A stretch of DNA of 64,000 bases, from positions 48,284 to 112,283 of the forward strand of contig URMK01000015.1 in assembly GCA_900548905.1 (NCBI GenBank), in the 5' to 3' direction. This DNA is from an uncultured Lachnospiraceae bacterium (GTDB taxonomy: Bacteria > Bacillota > Clostridia > Lachnospirales > Lachnospiraceae). The stretch's first letter is position 1. Every line of letters begins with the position of its first letter. Below, one piece after another: positions 8,292 through 16,363 of this stretch. Below the pieces are notes generated by a model. It had not been told where the DNA came from and did no database searches. It worked only from the letters and a program-made list of their open reading frames with translations. The translations under genes and the position numbers were made by a program.

Positions 8292-9385
8292 TGCTGCTGC
8301 GGACAGAACTGGAGAAATTGTGGAAACGGCCTGTCCTGTGGATCGGTTTTGCCGTTTCCCTGCTGGTTGGAAGCTATCTTACATGGTCCATGCTGCCCAC
8401 TGTAGTTACCGGAGAAGAGACGCTTACAGGCCGGAAAGCGGCAGAATACAACCGTCGCCTTACGGCGGAATATGAGGGGTACCTGACGGACGAGAAAGCT
8501 GAAGCGATAATCGCAAGGTTTGGTTTTGCACGCTATGATGAGGACGGGAGATGTGTATACGGTAACTTCCTGAACCGCTTTGTTACAGAAAAAATGTCGG
8601 ATTACAGCGGAGAAGGACGGAAAGCCTCACGGATTATTCCGTTAACAGATAAGGAAAGCCGTTTGGGAGCCTGCGGCTACAGAGACAGTATTTATTTTGC
8701 CTGTACGCAAGGGTGGGATGATCTGTGGGAAATTTTTATGGGATTGGCTATGGTCTGGGGGCTCACCGTGGTAATTTTGCTGGCGCCTGTATATTCCTCG
8801 GATAAAATGCTCCGCACGGCTCCGGTGATAAGGGCGAGTGCCGAGGGAAGGCGGAAAATGGTTTTTGCCCGTCTCACCGCCTCCTGGCTTGTCGCTGCAG
8901 GAGGCTTCTTCCTGCTGGCATCGGTTTTGTTTCTTGCATGCGGCTTTCTGTATGGCTTTGAAGGGCTGAAGGCAAATATCCTCTGTCTGGACGCTGCTCC
9001 CTATATGTGGCCTGAGCCTGTAACGGTATGGGGCTTTTTGTTTGGAATTTATCTGCCCCGGGCGGTATTGGGCGTTACGGTGCTTGTGCTCTTGGTCTCC
9101 GGTATTTCTGCCTGCTGTGAAAGGACCCTGTCCTCCGTGTGTATCTCCGCCTTCGTGTTTGCGTTTCCCGTTGTGAGAAATATGCTGATGGTGTTTACCT
9201 TCCTCACTCCGCTTTTTACCCTTCTGGTATATGGGATGCCATTTTATATGATGATACCCCTTTATAATGCAGGCAGAAACCCTTACCGTATCTTGCAGAC
9301 CGCGGCGGCTATCCTGTTCTGCTTTGCAGGACTGTGGATGGTGTATGACGGCTGGTGCCGTAACGGAAAGGAGCACGGAAAATGA
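8288..9385 (+). CDS. ABC-2 type permease subunit A
   Basis: 365-residue integral membrane protein: one N-terminal helix (LWIGFAVSLLVG), a soluble extracytoplasmic region of about 120 residues, then five to six helices. It begins LLRTELEKLWKRP, very like the start of the next gene (LYLFELEKIWKKP), so the two permeases share an N-terminal signature and may be diverged duplicates. ATGA overlaps on both sides give tight coupling. Probably forms a heterodimeric channel with the next gene product; the sigma-factor linkage suggests an envelope-stress or peptide-export role. Confidence 0.82.
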   Translation: MMLLRTELEKLWKRPVLWIGFAVSLLVGSYLTWSMLPTVVTGEETLTGRKAAEYNRRLTAEYEGYLTDEKAEAIIARFGFARYDEDGRCVYGNFLNRFVTEKMSDYSGEGRKASRIIPLTDKESRLGACGYRDSIYFACTQGWDDLWEIFMGLAMVWGLTVVILLAPVYSSDKMLRTAPVIRASAEGRRKMVFARLTASWLVAAGGFFLLASVLFLACGFLYGFEGLKANILCLDAAPYMWPEPVTVWGFLFGIYLPRAVLGVTVLVLLVSGISACCERTLSSVCISAFVFAFPVVRNMLMVFTFLTPLFTLLVYGMPFYMMIPLYNAGRNPYRILQTAAAILFCFAGLWMVYDGWCRNGKEHGK

Positions 9386-10197
9386 GATTATATTTGTTTG
9401 AACTGGAGAAAATATGGAAAAAACCGCTGCATTTGTCTGCGGTTTCCGGTTGTGCCGTGTTTACATTAGCTATATGGCGGATGTATGCCGGACAGGCGGA
9501 TTATAGTGTGGGGGAAGGCGCGGCAGCACTCCTGCTGCTTCTGGGAGTACACGGGCTGTTTGCGTCCCTGCTGTCTATGCTGTTCACAGCCCCATTATTT
9601 GCAGAAGAATACAGCCGTAATATGCAGGGACTGCTGTGGACTTCGGTTAAAGGAAGAAAGGAAACGGCCTGGAGCAAGGCGGCGGCCGCCGTTACCCTGT
9701 CGCTGATAGTTTATGTCGGTTTTCTGGCGGCTGATTTTATCTTCGTTCTCTGCATCTGGGGACCGGAAAACTGGAGCGGCGGCTTGGGACAGCCGGCGGC
9801 GGCATGGCTGGATACCACGCTCACGGTTACGCTGGGAACGGCAACAGCAACGGCTGTTTTAACGGGAAGCTGTGCGATATTTCTCCTTGCCGGTTGCGCT
9901 TATTGTATTTCCGCCTGTTCGGAGACCCCGTTTAAAGCGGTTAGTATACTGGGGATTTCCTATTTTGCGGGAGGCATCCTGTACGACTGGGGCGTCAGGG
10001 CGGGAATCCCTCTGGCAGCAAGGATTTTTTCCTTCAGCCCGGCGGTTCTCTCCGGTTTTCAGATGTACAAAAAGCCCTGGGAAGAACAGTGGTTTGCCGG
10101 AGGTTATATACCGCTTGTGCCTGCAGTGACTGCTGCTGCGTGCCTGTTTTTGTTTATTGCAGGCTTCCGCCGCTTCTGCAGAGGCCTTTTCCCGTGA
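9382..10197 (+). CDS. ABC-2 type permease subunit B
   Basis: 271-residue membrane protein with about six hydrophobic segments, including LLLLLGVHGLFASLLSMLF, SLIVYVGFLAADFIFVLCIW and VTAAACLFLFIAGF. Its start overlaps the stop of the preceding permease (ATGA). It is the last gene of the operon; 12 bases further on lies the end of a convergent gene. No specific substrate can be inferred. Confidence 0.82.
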   Translation: MRLYLFELEKIWKKPLHLSAVSGCAVFTLAIWRMYAGQADYSVGEGAAALLLLLGVHGLFASLLSMLFTAPLFAEEYSRNMQGLLWTSVKGRKETAWSKAAAAVTLSLIVYVGFLAADFIFVLCIWGPENWSGGLGQPAAAWLDTTLTVTLGTATATAVLTGSCAIFLLAGCAYCISACSETPFKAVSILGISYFAGGILYDWGVRAGIPLAARIFSFSPAVLSGFQMYKKPWEEQWFAGGYIPLVPAVTAAACLFLFIAGFRRFCRGLFP

Positions 10198-10208
10198 GCA
10201 ATGCTGTA

Positions 10209-10967
10209 CTAGGTATCCGACTCTGAATCCTCAGGTTCCGGCAGAGGCAGCTTTCCCATAGCAGGACAAGAAAGCTTTTTGGGGATATCGGAATGGTCTG
10301 CCAGGTGCATCATTCGCTGTTTCCATGTCTCCATGCTGAAATCCTGGATAAAGTCGATAAGCAGTGAGGAAATGGTTACGGTGACGAAGGAATAAGCGAT
10401 CCGGCCCAGCGGGATATAGGTCAGGGAAAGAAGGAGCACCGTAATATCGGTCGCCAGATAAGCACGGGCTATTTTGCACCGGGTGAGCTTCGAGATAACC
10501 ATTGCCAGGGCGTCGTCACCTCCGCTGGAAGCCTTCTGCCTTACCACAAGACCCACGCCGATTCCCACAAAACAGGCTCCGGCAACCGCCGCTATAAGAG
10601 GATGTTCGGTCAAATCCGGGAACAGGTAAGGCAGGCTTTCCCACAGCTTCAGAAAGCCTGCAAGGCAAAGCGTTGCAGCGATAGAACGGATGAGGAATTC
10701 CTTGCCCAGATACCGGAAACCGAACAGATAGCACAAGGCATCCAGAAGAGGTGACAGCAGGGCCGCGGGTATGGCGAACCAATAATTGAGCAGAAGAATC
10801 ATGCCGAGGACACCGCCTTCCGTGATATGGACACGCTTATGGATATTCACCATGCCGAATGCCAGGATAGCGGTGCCGGCAAGAATGGATAAAACGGTTT
10901 TCAAAGGGAAGATATCCTTTATGCTTTGGCGTATTTCCCTGTAATTCTTTTGTAATAATGTACGCAA
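10209..10967 (-). CDS. YitT/YczE-like family membrane protein
   Basis: 252 residues with five to six membrane helices and the family-typical stretches AFGMVNIHKRVHITEGGVLG, ALLSPLLDALCYLFGFRYLGKEFLIRS and GIGVGLVVRQKASSGGDDALA. These match the YitT-type membrane family (DUF161), but it seems to lack the C-terminal DUF2179 domain of full YitT. Function of the family is unknown. Convergent to the ABC operon. The ATG at 10967 is preceded by a weak AT-rich region with no good ribosome site visible. Confidence 0.8.
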   Translation of the reverse strand: MRTLLQKNYREIRQSIKDIFPLKTVLSILAGTAILAFGMVNIHKRVHITEGGVLGMILLLNYWFAIPAALLSPLLDALCYLFGFRYLGKEFLIRSIAATLCLAGFLKLWESLPYLFPDLTEHPLIAAVAGACFVGIGVGLVVRQKASSGGDDALAMVISKLTRCKIARAYLATDITVLLLSLTYIPLGRIAYSFVTVTISSLLIDFIQDFSMETWKQRMMHLADHSDIPKKLSCPAMGKLPLPEPEDSESDT

Positions 10968-11001
10968 AATAAAACCTCATTTCTAAATTGTTTTTTTCGG
11001 A

Positions 11002-11030
11002 TGTAAAACGATTATAAACTCTGGTATAAT
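11002..11030 (+). promoter_or_regulatory. Candidate promoter for MerR-type gene
   Basis: TATAAT at 11025-11030 with a weak TGTAAA 17 bases upstream. The 150-base leader that follows is AT-rich and then GC-rich (TCCGGCAGATGG, GATCCGGCGGCG). I see no other gene in the interval. Confidence 0.4.
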
Positions 11031-11181
11031 ACTAAGGTCAATGCTTTTTTAATTTTTTGTATTTATTATGTAACGGTCCGGCAGATGGACACATTGATCC
11101 GGCGGCGCGTAAGAAGCTATGAGCGCCGGCGGCAGGGTGTTTGACTACTACACCGGAAAAGGATGGAAAGCGGGGTTCATT

Positions 11182-12069
11182 ATGAAAGATTACTATACGA
11201 TCGGTGAAATATCAGAATTATACGGGATCGGTACGGATTCTCTCCGTTACTATGAGGAGATCGGCGTACTTAAACCCAAAAGGGGAAAGAACGGCTATCG
11301 GCTGTACCGTCTGAAAGATATCTGCCGCCTCAATATCATACGGGATCTGCTTCAGCTGGGATTTTCCATGAAGCAGGTAAAGAGGTATATGGAAAGTCTG
11401 AATCTGGATAACACCATACGAATGCTGGAGGATGAAATGGAGTTAATCCGCCGGCAGAAAGAGAAACTCAGGCTTGCGGAACAATCGATTGAGAAAAGAA
11501 TGGAACATATCATAAAATACAGGAATGAGGGGGAGGCTGCTTACCGGGTGGTTTCCTATCCCAACAGGTATTGCCTGCAGCTGAACGAGGATATAACCAG
11601 GGATGAAGAAGTCGATTTTGCCATAAAAAGGCTGCAGAAGAGACATGAAGATAAAATCCGCAGCATAGGGGATCAGAATTTCGGCGCCAGCCTTTCGGCA
11701 GAGGATGTGAAGAACGGTATCTACTATCTGTTTCATTCCGTTTTTTTCATCCTGCAGAACGCGGAAGAAGGAAAATGCGGCATCCAGGGAAGTTATGATT
11801 TCCAAGGAAGTTATGATTTCCAAGGAAATTATGATTTCCAAGGAAATTATGATTTCCTTTTGCCCTCAGGTACCTATCTATGTACCTTTTACAGGGGAGA
11901 ATACCGGCAGTCCCCGCAGCGTGCTCTGGAACTGCTGGAAGAGGCTGTGCGGAGAGGCTGCAGGATAACAGGGGATATTCTGGAGCTGTATCCTATTGAT
12001 AACCGGTATACGATGAAGCCGGAGGAATTTGTGACCGAACTGCAAATCAGAGTGGAAGAGGACTGTTAG
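11182..12069 (+). CDS. MerR family transcriptional regulator with effector domain
   Basis: The N-terminus is a MerR winged helix (YYTIGEISELYGIGTDSLRYYEEIGVLKP, residues 3-31; GYRLYRLKDICRLNIIRDL after it) followed by a coiled-coil dimerisation helix (about 80-115). The C-terminal 180 residues resemble a GyrI-like small-molecule binding fold, as in BmrR-type drug-sensing regulators. I chose the ATG at 11182 because the HTH starts at once; an ORF extends 21 codons further up. Within the effector domain, residues about 203-225 are four tandem 6-residue units (GSYDFQ/GNYDFQ) encoded by an 18-bp repeat. It faces the ABC exporter genes 12146-15672 and could regulate them, though the adjacent operon also has its own leader. 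Confidence 0.88.
   Translation: MKDYYTIGEISELYGIGTDSLRYYEEIGVLKPKRGKNGYRLYRLKDICRLNIIRDLLQLGFSMKQVKRYMESLNLDNTIRMLEDEMELIRRQKEKLRLAEQSIEKRMEHIIKYRNEGEAAYRVVSYPNRYCLQLNEDITRDEEVDFAIKRLQKRHEDKIRSIGDQNFGASLSAEDVKNGIYYLFHSVFFILQNAEEGKCGIQGSYDFQGSYDFQGNYDFQGNYDFLLPSGTYLCTFYRGEYRQSPQRALELLEEAVRRGCRITGDILELYPIDNRYTMKPEEFVTELQIRVEEDC
11788..11857 (+). repeat. 18-bp in-frame minisatellite in MerR gene
   Basis: Four head-to-tail copies of GGAAGTTATGATTTCCAA-type units (copies 3 and 4 have A for G; the last is degenerate at its end). Because the unit is a multiple of 3, gain or loss of copies keeps the frame. Confidence 0.92.
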
Positions 12070-12076
12070 AGATAAA

Positions 12077-12117
12077 GGCAGCTGTCCGCCGGTTCAACCG
12101 GCGGACAGCTGCCTTTT
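12077..12117 (+). terminator. Strong terminator after MerR-type gene
   Basis: A 17-bp perfect stem (12077-12093 with 12097-12113) with a 3-base loop is followed by TTTT. Its symmetry means it could also serve the convergent ABC exporter transcript that ends at 12146. Confidence 0.9.
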
Positions 12118-12145
12118 GGGAAAGCCTTAGAAATTGTCTCTCTGA

Positions 12146-13924
12146 TTATATAGCATTTTTAAACTGGCTCATATACAGCTGGTAATAAGCACCTTTTTGA
12201 GCCATCAGCGATGCCGCGTTACCTTCCTCGGCAATAGTGCCGTTGTCAATGACAAATATGCGATCTGCCTTCTGAATAGTGGAAAGTCTGTGTGCAATAA
12301 CAAAGGAGGTACGCCCTTTCAGCAGGTTTTCGATACCGGCCTGCACCAGCAGCTCTGTTTTGGTGTCGATGCTGGAGGTGGCTTCATCCAGAATCAGAAT
12401 ACGGGGATCGGATACCATTGTACGGGCAAATGCCAGAAGCTGCTTCTGACCAATAGACAGGCCGCCGCCTCTTTCGCTTAAAAAAGTATCATAGCCGTTA
12501 TCCAGTTTCATAATGAAATCGTGGGCGTTTACAGCTTTCGCAGCGGCAATGATTTCATCATCCGTGGCATCCAGCTTCCCGTAGCGGATATTGTCCTTAA
12601 TTGTTCCCGAAAACAGGAAATTATCCTGGGTCATGATACCCATCTGATGCCGCAGGCTTTCAATGGATACCTCACGGACATCATGACCGTCAATATAGAC
12701 ATGGCCCTCCTGGATATCATAAAAACGGCTTATTAGATTGACGATGGTGGTTTTACCGGCGCCTGTCGGGCCGACCAGCGCAATGGTCTCTCCCGGACGG
12801 ATATGGAAACTCACCTGATTCAGGATTTTGGTTATGCCGTCATAGGAAAAAGTGACCTTATCGAACACCACATCCCCCTGTATCTGGGGAAGCTCCTTCA
12901 CATCGAACTGATCGGTAATAGCAGAGGGGGTATCCATAATTTCAAAAACCCGTTCCGCACCTGCTATGTTGGTTATCATCTGGTTATAGAAATTGCTCAG
13001 GTTCATAATAGGATGCCAGAACATGGATATATAGGTTCCGAAGGCAATGAAGGTACCGATGGATACCTTTTCCGCCCCGATTATGATTATTCCCGTGAAA
13101 TAAAGGGAAACAATCCCGATTCCCCAGCAAAAATCGATGACCGAACCGATCGCATCATTCAGGCGGACGGCATGGATAAAGGAATCCCTGTGTTCCCTGG
13201 TCAGGTCACGGAAGGTATCCATGGTTTCTTCTTCCGCCCCGAAGCTCTGGATGATACGGATACCGGAAAGATCTTCATGAACGAATGCGTTCAGGTTAGA
13301 GGACTTCTTCCGGTGGATCTGCCACCGTTTGTGGGAGCGTGTCTGGATGTACCAGATACAGGCCGCCATCAGGGGAAGGCTTATCATAGAAGCCGCCGCA
13401 AGCCCCGGATTTTTAACAAACATAATAGCCACTACGGCGCAGATAGTAATAAAATCCGGAATCAGGGTGGTAACGCAGTTGGACAGGACATCCTTCAGGG
13501 AATTGATATCACCGATAATGCGGGCAAGTATTTTCCCGGTGGGGCGGCTGTCAAAAAACTGGAAATCCAGTGTCTGGATGTGGCTGTACAGCTCCTGGCG
13601 GATGGTGACCAGGATGCTGTTGCACACCTTGGCCATGACATACATACGCAGCTTGATTCCCAGAACCATGATCAGATTCAGGACAATAGCAAAAAGGATC
13701 AGACGTCCCAGACCGGTGAAATCCCCTCCGGTGATATAATCATCCACCGCAGATTCCATGATCAGCGGATTCAGCAGGGTTACGACAACACAGAAACCCA
13801 TAATAAACAGAACACCTACAATCTGGCTCTTATAGGCGAGCAGATATTTAAAGAGGCGTCCCAATGTCGCCATTTTCCCGACTTCTATCGTTTTTTCGTC
13901 ATCTTTATATGAATTAACAGGCAT
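12146..13924 (-). CDS. Heterodimeric ABC multidrug exporter, subunit 2
   Basis: 592 residues: an exporter transmembrane domain with six helices (about 30-330) followed by a nucleotide-binding domain. The NBD has Walker A GPTGAGKTT, Q-loop MTQDNFLFSG, Walker B ILILDEATSSID and switch AHRLST. Its signature is LSIGQ instead of LSGGQ. Paired with the Asp-for-Glu change in the partner, this predicts one degenerate and one catalytic ATP site, as in BmrCD and TM287/288. The gene begins 5 bases after the partner's stop, with ribosome site GGAGG, so the two are co-translated. It probably exports drugs or amphipathic compounds. Confidence 0.93.
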   Translation of the reverse strand: MPVNSYKDDEKTIEVGKMATLGRLFKYLLAYKSQIVGVLFIMGFCVVVTLLNPLIMESAVDDYITGGDFTGLGRLILFAIVLNLIMVLGIKLRMYVMAKVCNSILVTIRQELYSHIQTLDFQFFDSRPTGKILARIIGDINSLKDVLSNCVTTLIPDFITICAVVAIMFVKNPGLAAASMISLPLMAACIWYIQTRSHKRWQIHRKKSSNLNAFVHEDLSGIRIIQSFGAEEETMDTFRDLTREHRDSFIHAVRLNDAIGSVIDFCWGIGIVSLYFTGIIIIGAEKVSIGTFIAFGTYISMFWHPIMNLSNFYNQMITNIAGAERVFEIMDTPSAITDQFDVKELPQIQGDVVFDKVTFSYDGITKILNQVSFHIRPGETIALVGPTGAGKTTIVNLISRFYDIQEGHVYIDGHDVREVSIESLRHQMGIMTQDNFLFSGTIKDNIRYGKLDATDDEIIAAAKAVNAHDFIMKLDNGYDTFLSERGGGLSIGQKQLLAFARTMVSDPRILILDEATSSIDTKTELLVQAGIENLLKGRTSFVIAHRLSTIQKADRIFVIDNGTIAEEGNAASLMAQKGAYYQLYMSQFKNAI

Positions 13925-13929
13925 GTGTT

Positions 13930-15672
13930 TTACGCCTCCTTTCTATCCTGGCCGGTACCGAGTACACCATATTGTGCCTGCCAGGTTTCATAGTACAGGC
14001 CCTTTTGGGAAAGAAGGCTTTCGTGTGTCCCCCGTTCCCTGATGGAACCGTTTTCCAGTACAATGATTTCATCCGCATTGCGGACAGCGCTGATACGATG
14101 GGCGATTATCAGCTTAGTTGTATTTTTTAACTCCAGCAGCGCCTGCTGAATGGCATATTCCGTTTCCATATCCAAAGCGCTGGTGGAATCATCCAGAACG
14201 AGAATCGGGTTCTTCTTAGCGATGGCCCGGGCAATGCTGATACGCTGTTTCTGCCCGCCGGAAAGCCCTACACCCCGTTCCCCGATAACTGTTTCATACT
14301 GCTCATCCAGCTTCTCAATGAACTCGCTGGCCTGTGCACAGGCGGAAGCCCCGCGGATGGTGGAGGCATCCACCATCCCCCGTTTTCCCAGTTTTACATT
14401 TTCGCTGATGGTATCGGAAAAGAGGAAAACATCCTGCATAACAAGGGAAATACTGCTGCGCAGCTGTTTTAAGGATAAATCCCGGATGTTCACATCATCC
14501 ACATAAACATTTCCGTCCGTAGCGTCATACAGACGCTGGAGCAGCTGTATGATAGAGGTTTTTCCTGCGCCGGTGGCCCCCATGATGCCGATTGTATTGC
14601 CGGGCTGAACGCAGAAGGAGATGTCATGGAGAATTTCATATCCGTCTTCCTTATGAAAGGATACTTTTTTGAACTCCACCTTCCCTTTTACTGAGGGAAG
14701 CATCTTCGGAACCTCAGGCTCTGTAATGCTGGGCTTTACCTGATATATTTTCCTGATTTTACGATAGCTTCCCACAGCGGAAGAGAAGTCGTTGGAAAGC
14801 CAGCCCAGCATTTCCATAGGCCATACGATGTTCATGGAATACTCCACGAAGGCGCTCAGGCTTCCGATACTCAGTTTGCCCTGAATGACCAGACCGCCTC
14901 CGAAAAACAGGATAATCAGGGGCAGCAGCTTTGTAATCAGGGAGAAATAAGGATAATATTTTACGAAAACCTTGGACTGGCGCATATTCAGTTCATAATA
15001 ACGGTTGTTGTGGGAAAGGAATTTCCCGATTTCATATTTTTCTCTGGCAAACGCCTTAACCGTCCGTACACCTGCCAGGTTTTCTTCCGCTACGGTATTG
15101 AGCACCGCGTTTTCCTCACTGATATCTTCGTAGATAGCGCCCAGACGGCGTTCCTCAAGAACGGCAATCGTACCGGTAATCAGCATGGCGGCGGTTGGAA
15201 TCAGTGCCAGCTTCCAATTCAGGCGATACATGCAGAAGAGCACGATGCCGGTATGGAAAATTACTTCCAGGATGAGCATGCTCACATAGCTGACCGCGTT
15301 CCAGATACGGTCAATGTCATCCTTGACACGGGACATCAATTCTCCCGTATTGGTTTTGTCGAAGAAATCCGCGCTCAGCGACTGGATATGGGCAAAAAGA
15401 TCCTTACGCATTTCCGTGGCAATGGAGGAACCTATCCGATCAAAGGTAAATTCCTTGGTATAACCGAATACACAGCGGCCGGCGCCGACAAGCAGTATGC
15501 CGCCCAGCAGGTATTTCAGGCTTTCCATCCGCCCTCCCACGATAACATCATCGATGATATGCTTGGTGAGCTGTGGTGATACCATATCCAGAGATACGGC
15601 GATCACCATGGAAACAAACCCGCAAAGATAACCGAATTTGTGCTCCATTAAGTAACTGGATAACTTTTTCAT
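13930..15672 (-). CDS. Heterodimeric ABC multidrug exporter, subunit 1
   Basis: 580 residues with six transmembrane helices and a C-terminal NBD: Walker A GATGAGKTS, Q-loop VMQDVFLFSD, canonical signature LSGGQKQR and Walker B ILVLDDSTSALD. The catalytic Glu after Walker B is Asp here (DD), the mark of the degenerate-site subunit. It is the first exporter gene after a 240-base leader holding a 31-codon ORF and an attenuator-like terminator. It starts at ATG 15672 behind a GGGGG ribosome site. The arrangement mirrors bmrB-bmrC-bmrD of Bacillus subtilis. Confidence 0.93.
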   Translation of the reverse strand: MKKLSSYLMEHKFGYLCGFVSMVIAVSLDMVSPQLTKHIIDDVIVGGRMESLKYLLGGILLVGAGRCVFGYTKEFTFDRIGSSIATEMRKDLFAHIQSLSADFFDKTNTGELMSRVKDDIDRIWNAVSYVSMLILEVIFHTGIVLFCMYRLNWKLALIPTAAMLITGTIAVLEERRLGAIYEDISEENAVLNTVAEENLAGVRTVKAFAREKYEIGKFLSHNNRYYELNMRQSKVFVKYYPYFSLITKLLPLIILFFGGGLVIQGKLSIGSLSAFVEYSMNIVWPMEMLGWLSNDFSSAVGSYRKIRKIYQVKPSITEPEVPKMLPSVKGKVEFKKVSFHKEDGYEILHDISFCVQPGNTIGIMGATGAGKTSIIQLLQRLYDATDGNVYVDDVNIRDLSLKQLRSSISLVMQDVFLFSDTISENVKLGKRGMVDASTIRGASACAQASEFIEKLDEQYETVIGERGVGLSGGQKQRISIARAIAKKNPILVLDDSTSALDMETEYAIQQALLELKNTTKLIIAHRISAVRNADEIIVLENGSIRERGTHESLLSQKGLYYETWQAQYGVLGTGQDRKEA

Positions 15673-15818
15673 AATTGTGTCAAATCCCCCTTATGTAAGA
15701 TTAAAATTAGGAATGGAAAGAAAAGAATGAGGAAGCAGAAGATGCTTCCGGGCGTGGCGAAGGCGGTAAAACGGCCCTGGGAAAAGGTCTTATCCATAAA
15801 GAAAAGGCGTTTTTCCAC

Positions 15819-15850
15819 AAAAAAACCACGCCAGAATTACCTGTCGTGGT
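15819..15850 (-). terminator. Attenuator-like terminator before ABC exporter
   Basis: Read on the minus strand, ACCACG (15850-15845) and CGTGGT (15830-15825) pair, with CAG/CTG extending the stem past one mismatch and a 6-base loop. A run of seven T follows. It lies between the leader ORF and the exporter genes on the same strand, where it would stop transcription unless relieved. Confidence 0.75.
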
Positions 15851-15912
15851 AAAATGCCGCTTTGGCCTCTTATGAAGCAGGAATACGGTGTAAAGCAAGC
15901 CGTATAAACCGT

Positions 15913-16008
15913 TTAAGAAGTGTACGAAGCGTTATTATACCAAGAGGCAATTCCCAGTCTGTTCTCATTGTCCGATAATGCAGTGGCCTTTCTGTTTCCG
16001 TTAGACAT
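15913..16008 (-). CDS. 31-residue leader peptide upstream of ABC exporter
   Basis: An ATG at 16008 sits seven bases after a perfect AAGGAGG site. It opens a 31-codon frame starting MSNGNRKATALSDNENR and ending YNNASYTS. The peptide is hydrophilic with no signal or transmembrane segment. Codons 21-23 contain GCCTCTT (15942-15948), complementary to AAGAGGC (15865-15871) just ahead of the terminator at 15850-15819. A stalled ribosome could therefore change the folding. This is the layout of ribosome-mediated attenuation, as in bmrB of B. subtilis, where drugs that slow the ribosome switch on the exporter. The peptide sequence itself is not one I recognise. Confidence 0.72.
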   Translation of the reverse strand: MSNGNRKATALSDNENRLGIASWYNNASYTS

Positions 16009-16052
16009 AGGTTTTACCTCCTTTTCTTAAAATTTGTTTCGGTTACAGAGTA

Positions 16053-16087
16053 ATTATACCTTACCACTGTGCCGTGTGTTTTGTCAA
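16053..16087 (-). promoter_or_regulatory. Candidate promoter of leader ORF and ABC exporter
   Basis: On the minus strand a perfect TTGACA (16087-16082) and TATAAT (16058-16053) are present, but 23 bases apart. TAAGGT (16063-16058) gives an 18-base spacing. The exact -10 is therefore uncertain. The MITE at 16103 ends 15 bases upstream of the -35. Confidence 0.45.
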
Positions 16088-16102
16088 TCGCCTTTTTAAA
16101 AT

Positions 16103-16352
16103 TGGGTGCAGATTGGGTGCAGATAAAAAAGTTTGGCATCCCCCGGCCCTGCTTCCCTGTGCGTCCTGCTGCCCTGCAAGGTTCCTTCCAGGGGACGCTT
16201 CCGCTCGGATAATCACGCAACGGTCCTAAGGCTGCAAAGGACGCAGCCTTAGGACCGGCGTGCTTATAACGCCCCTTGCAGGAATCCTTGCAGGACAGCA
16301 GGACGCACAGGAAAGCAGGGCCGGGGGATGCCAAACTTTTTTATCTGCACCC
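16103..16352. mobile_element. 250-bp hairpin MITE with 8-bp target duplication
   Basis: The whole element is one imperfect inverted repeat. The left arm starts GGGTGCAGATAAAAAAGTTT at 16115 and the right arm ends with its exact reverse complement at 16352; similarity continues with mismatches for over 100 bases to a centre near 16235 (GGCTGC / GCAGCC). TTTAAAAT occurs directly at both borders (16095-16102 and 16353-16360), as expected of an 8-bp target site duplication. GGGTGCAGAT is doubled at the left end. It contains no credible gene, so it would depend on a transposase in trans. Confidence 0.75.
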
Positions 16353-16363
16353 TTTAAAATAAC

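Noticed and set aside
15707..16334. Minus-strand ORFs at 15707-15898 and 16014-16334
   Set aside because: They lie across the attenuator leader and the MITE palindrome, have low-complexity Pro/Ser/Arg composition and no ribosome site; the 31-codon frame at 15913-16008 is far better supported.
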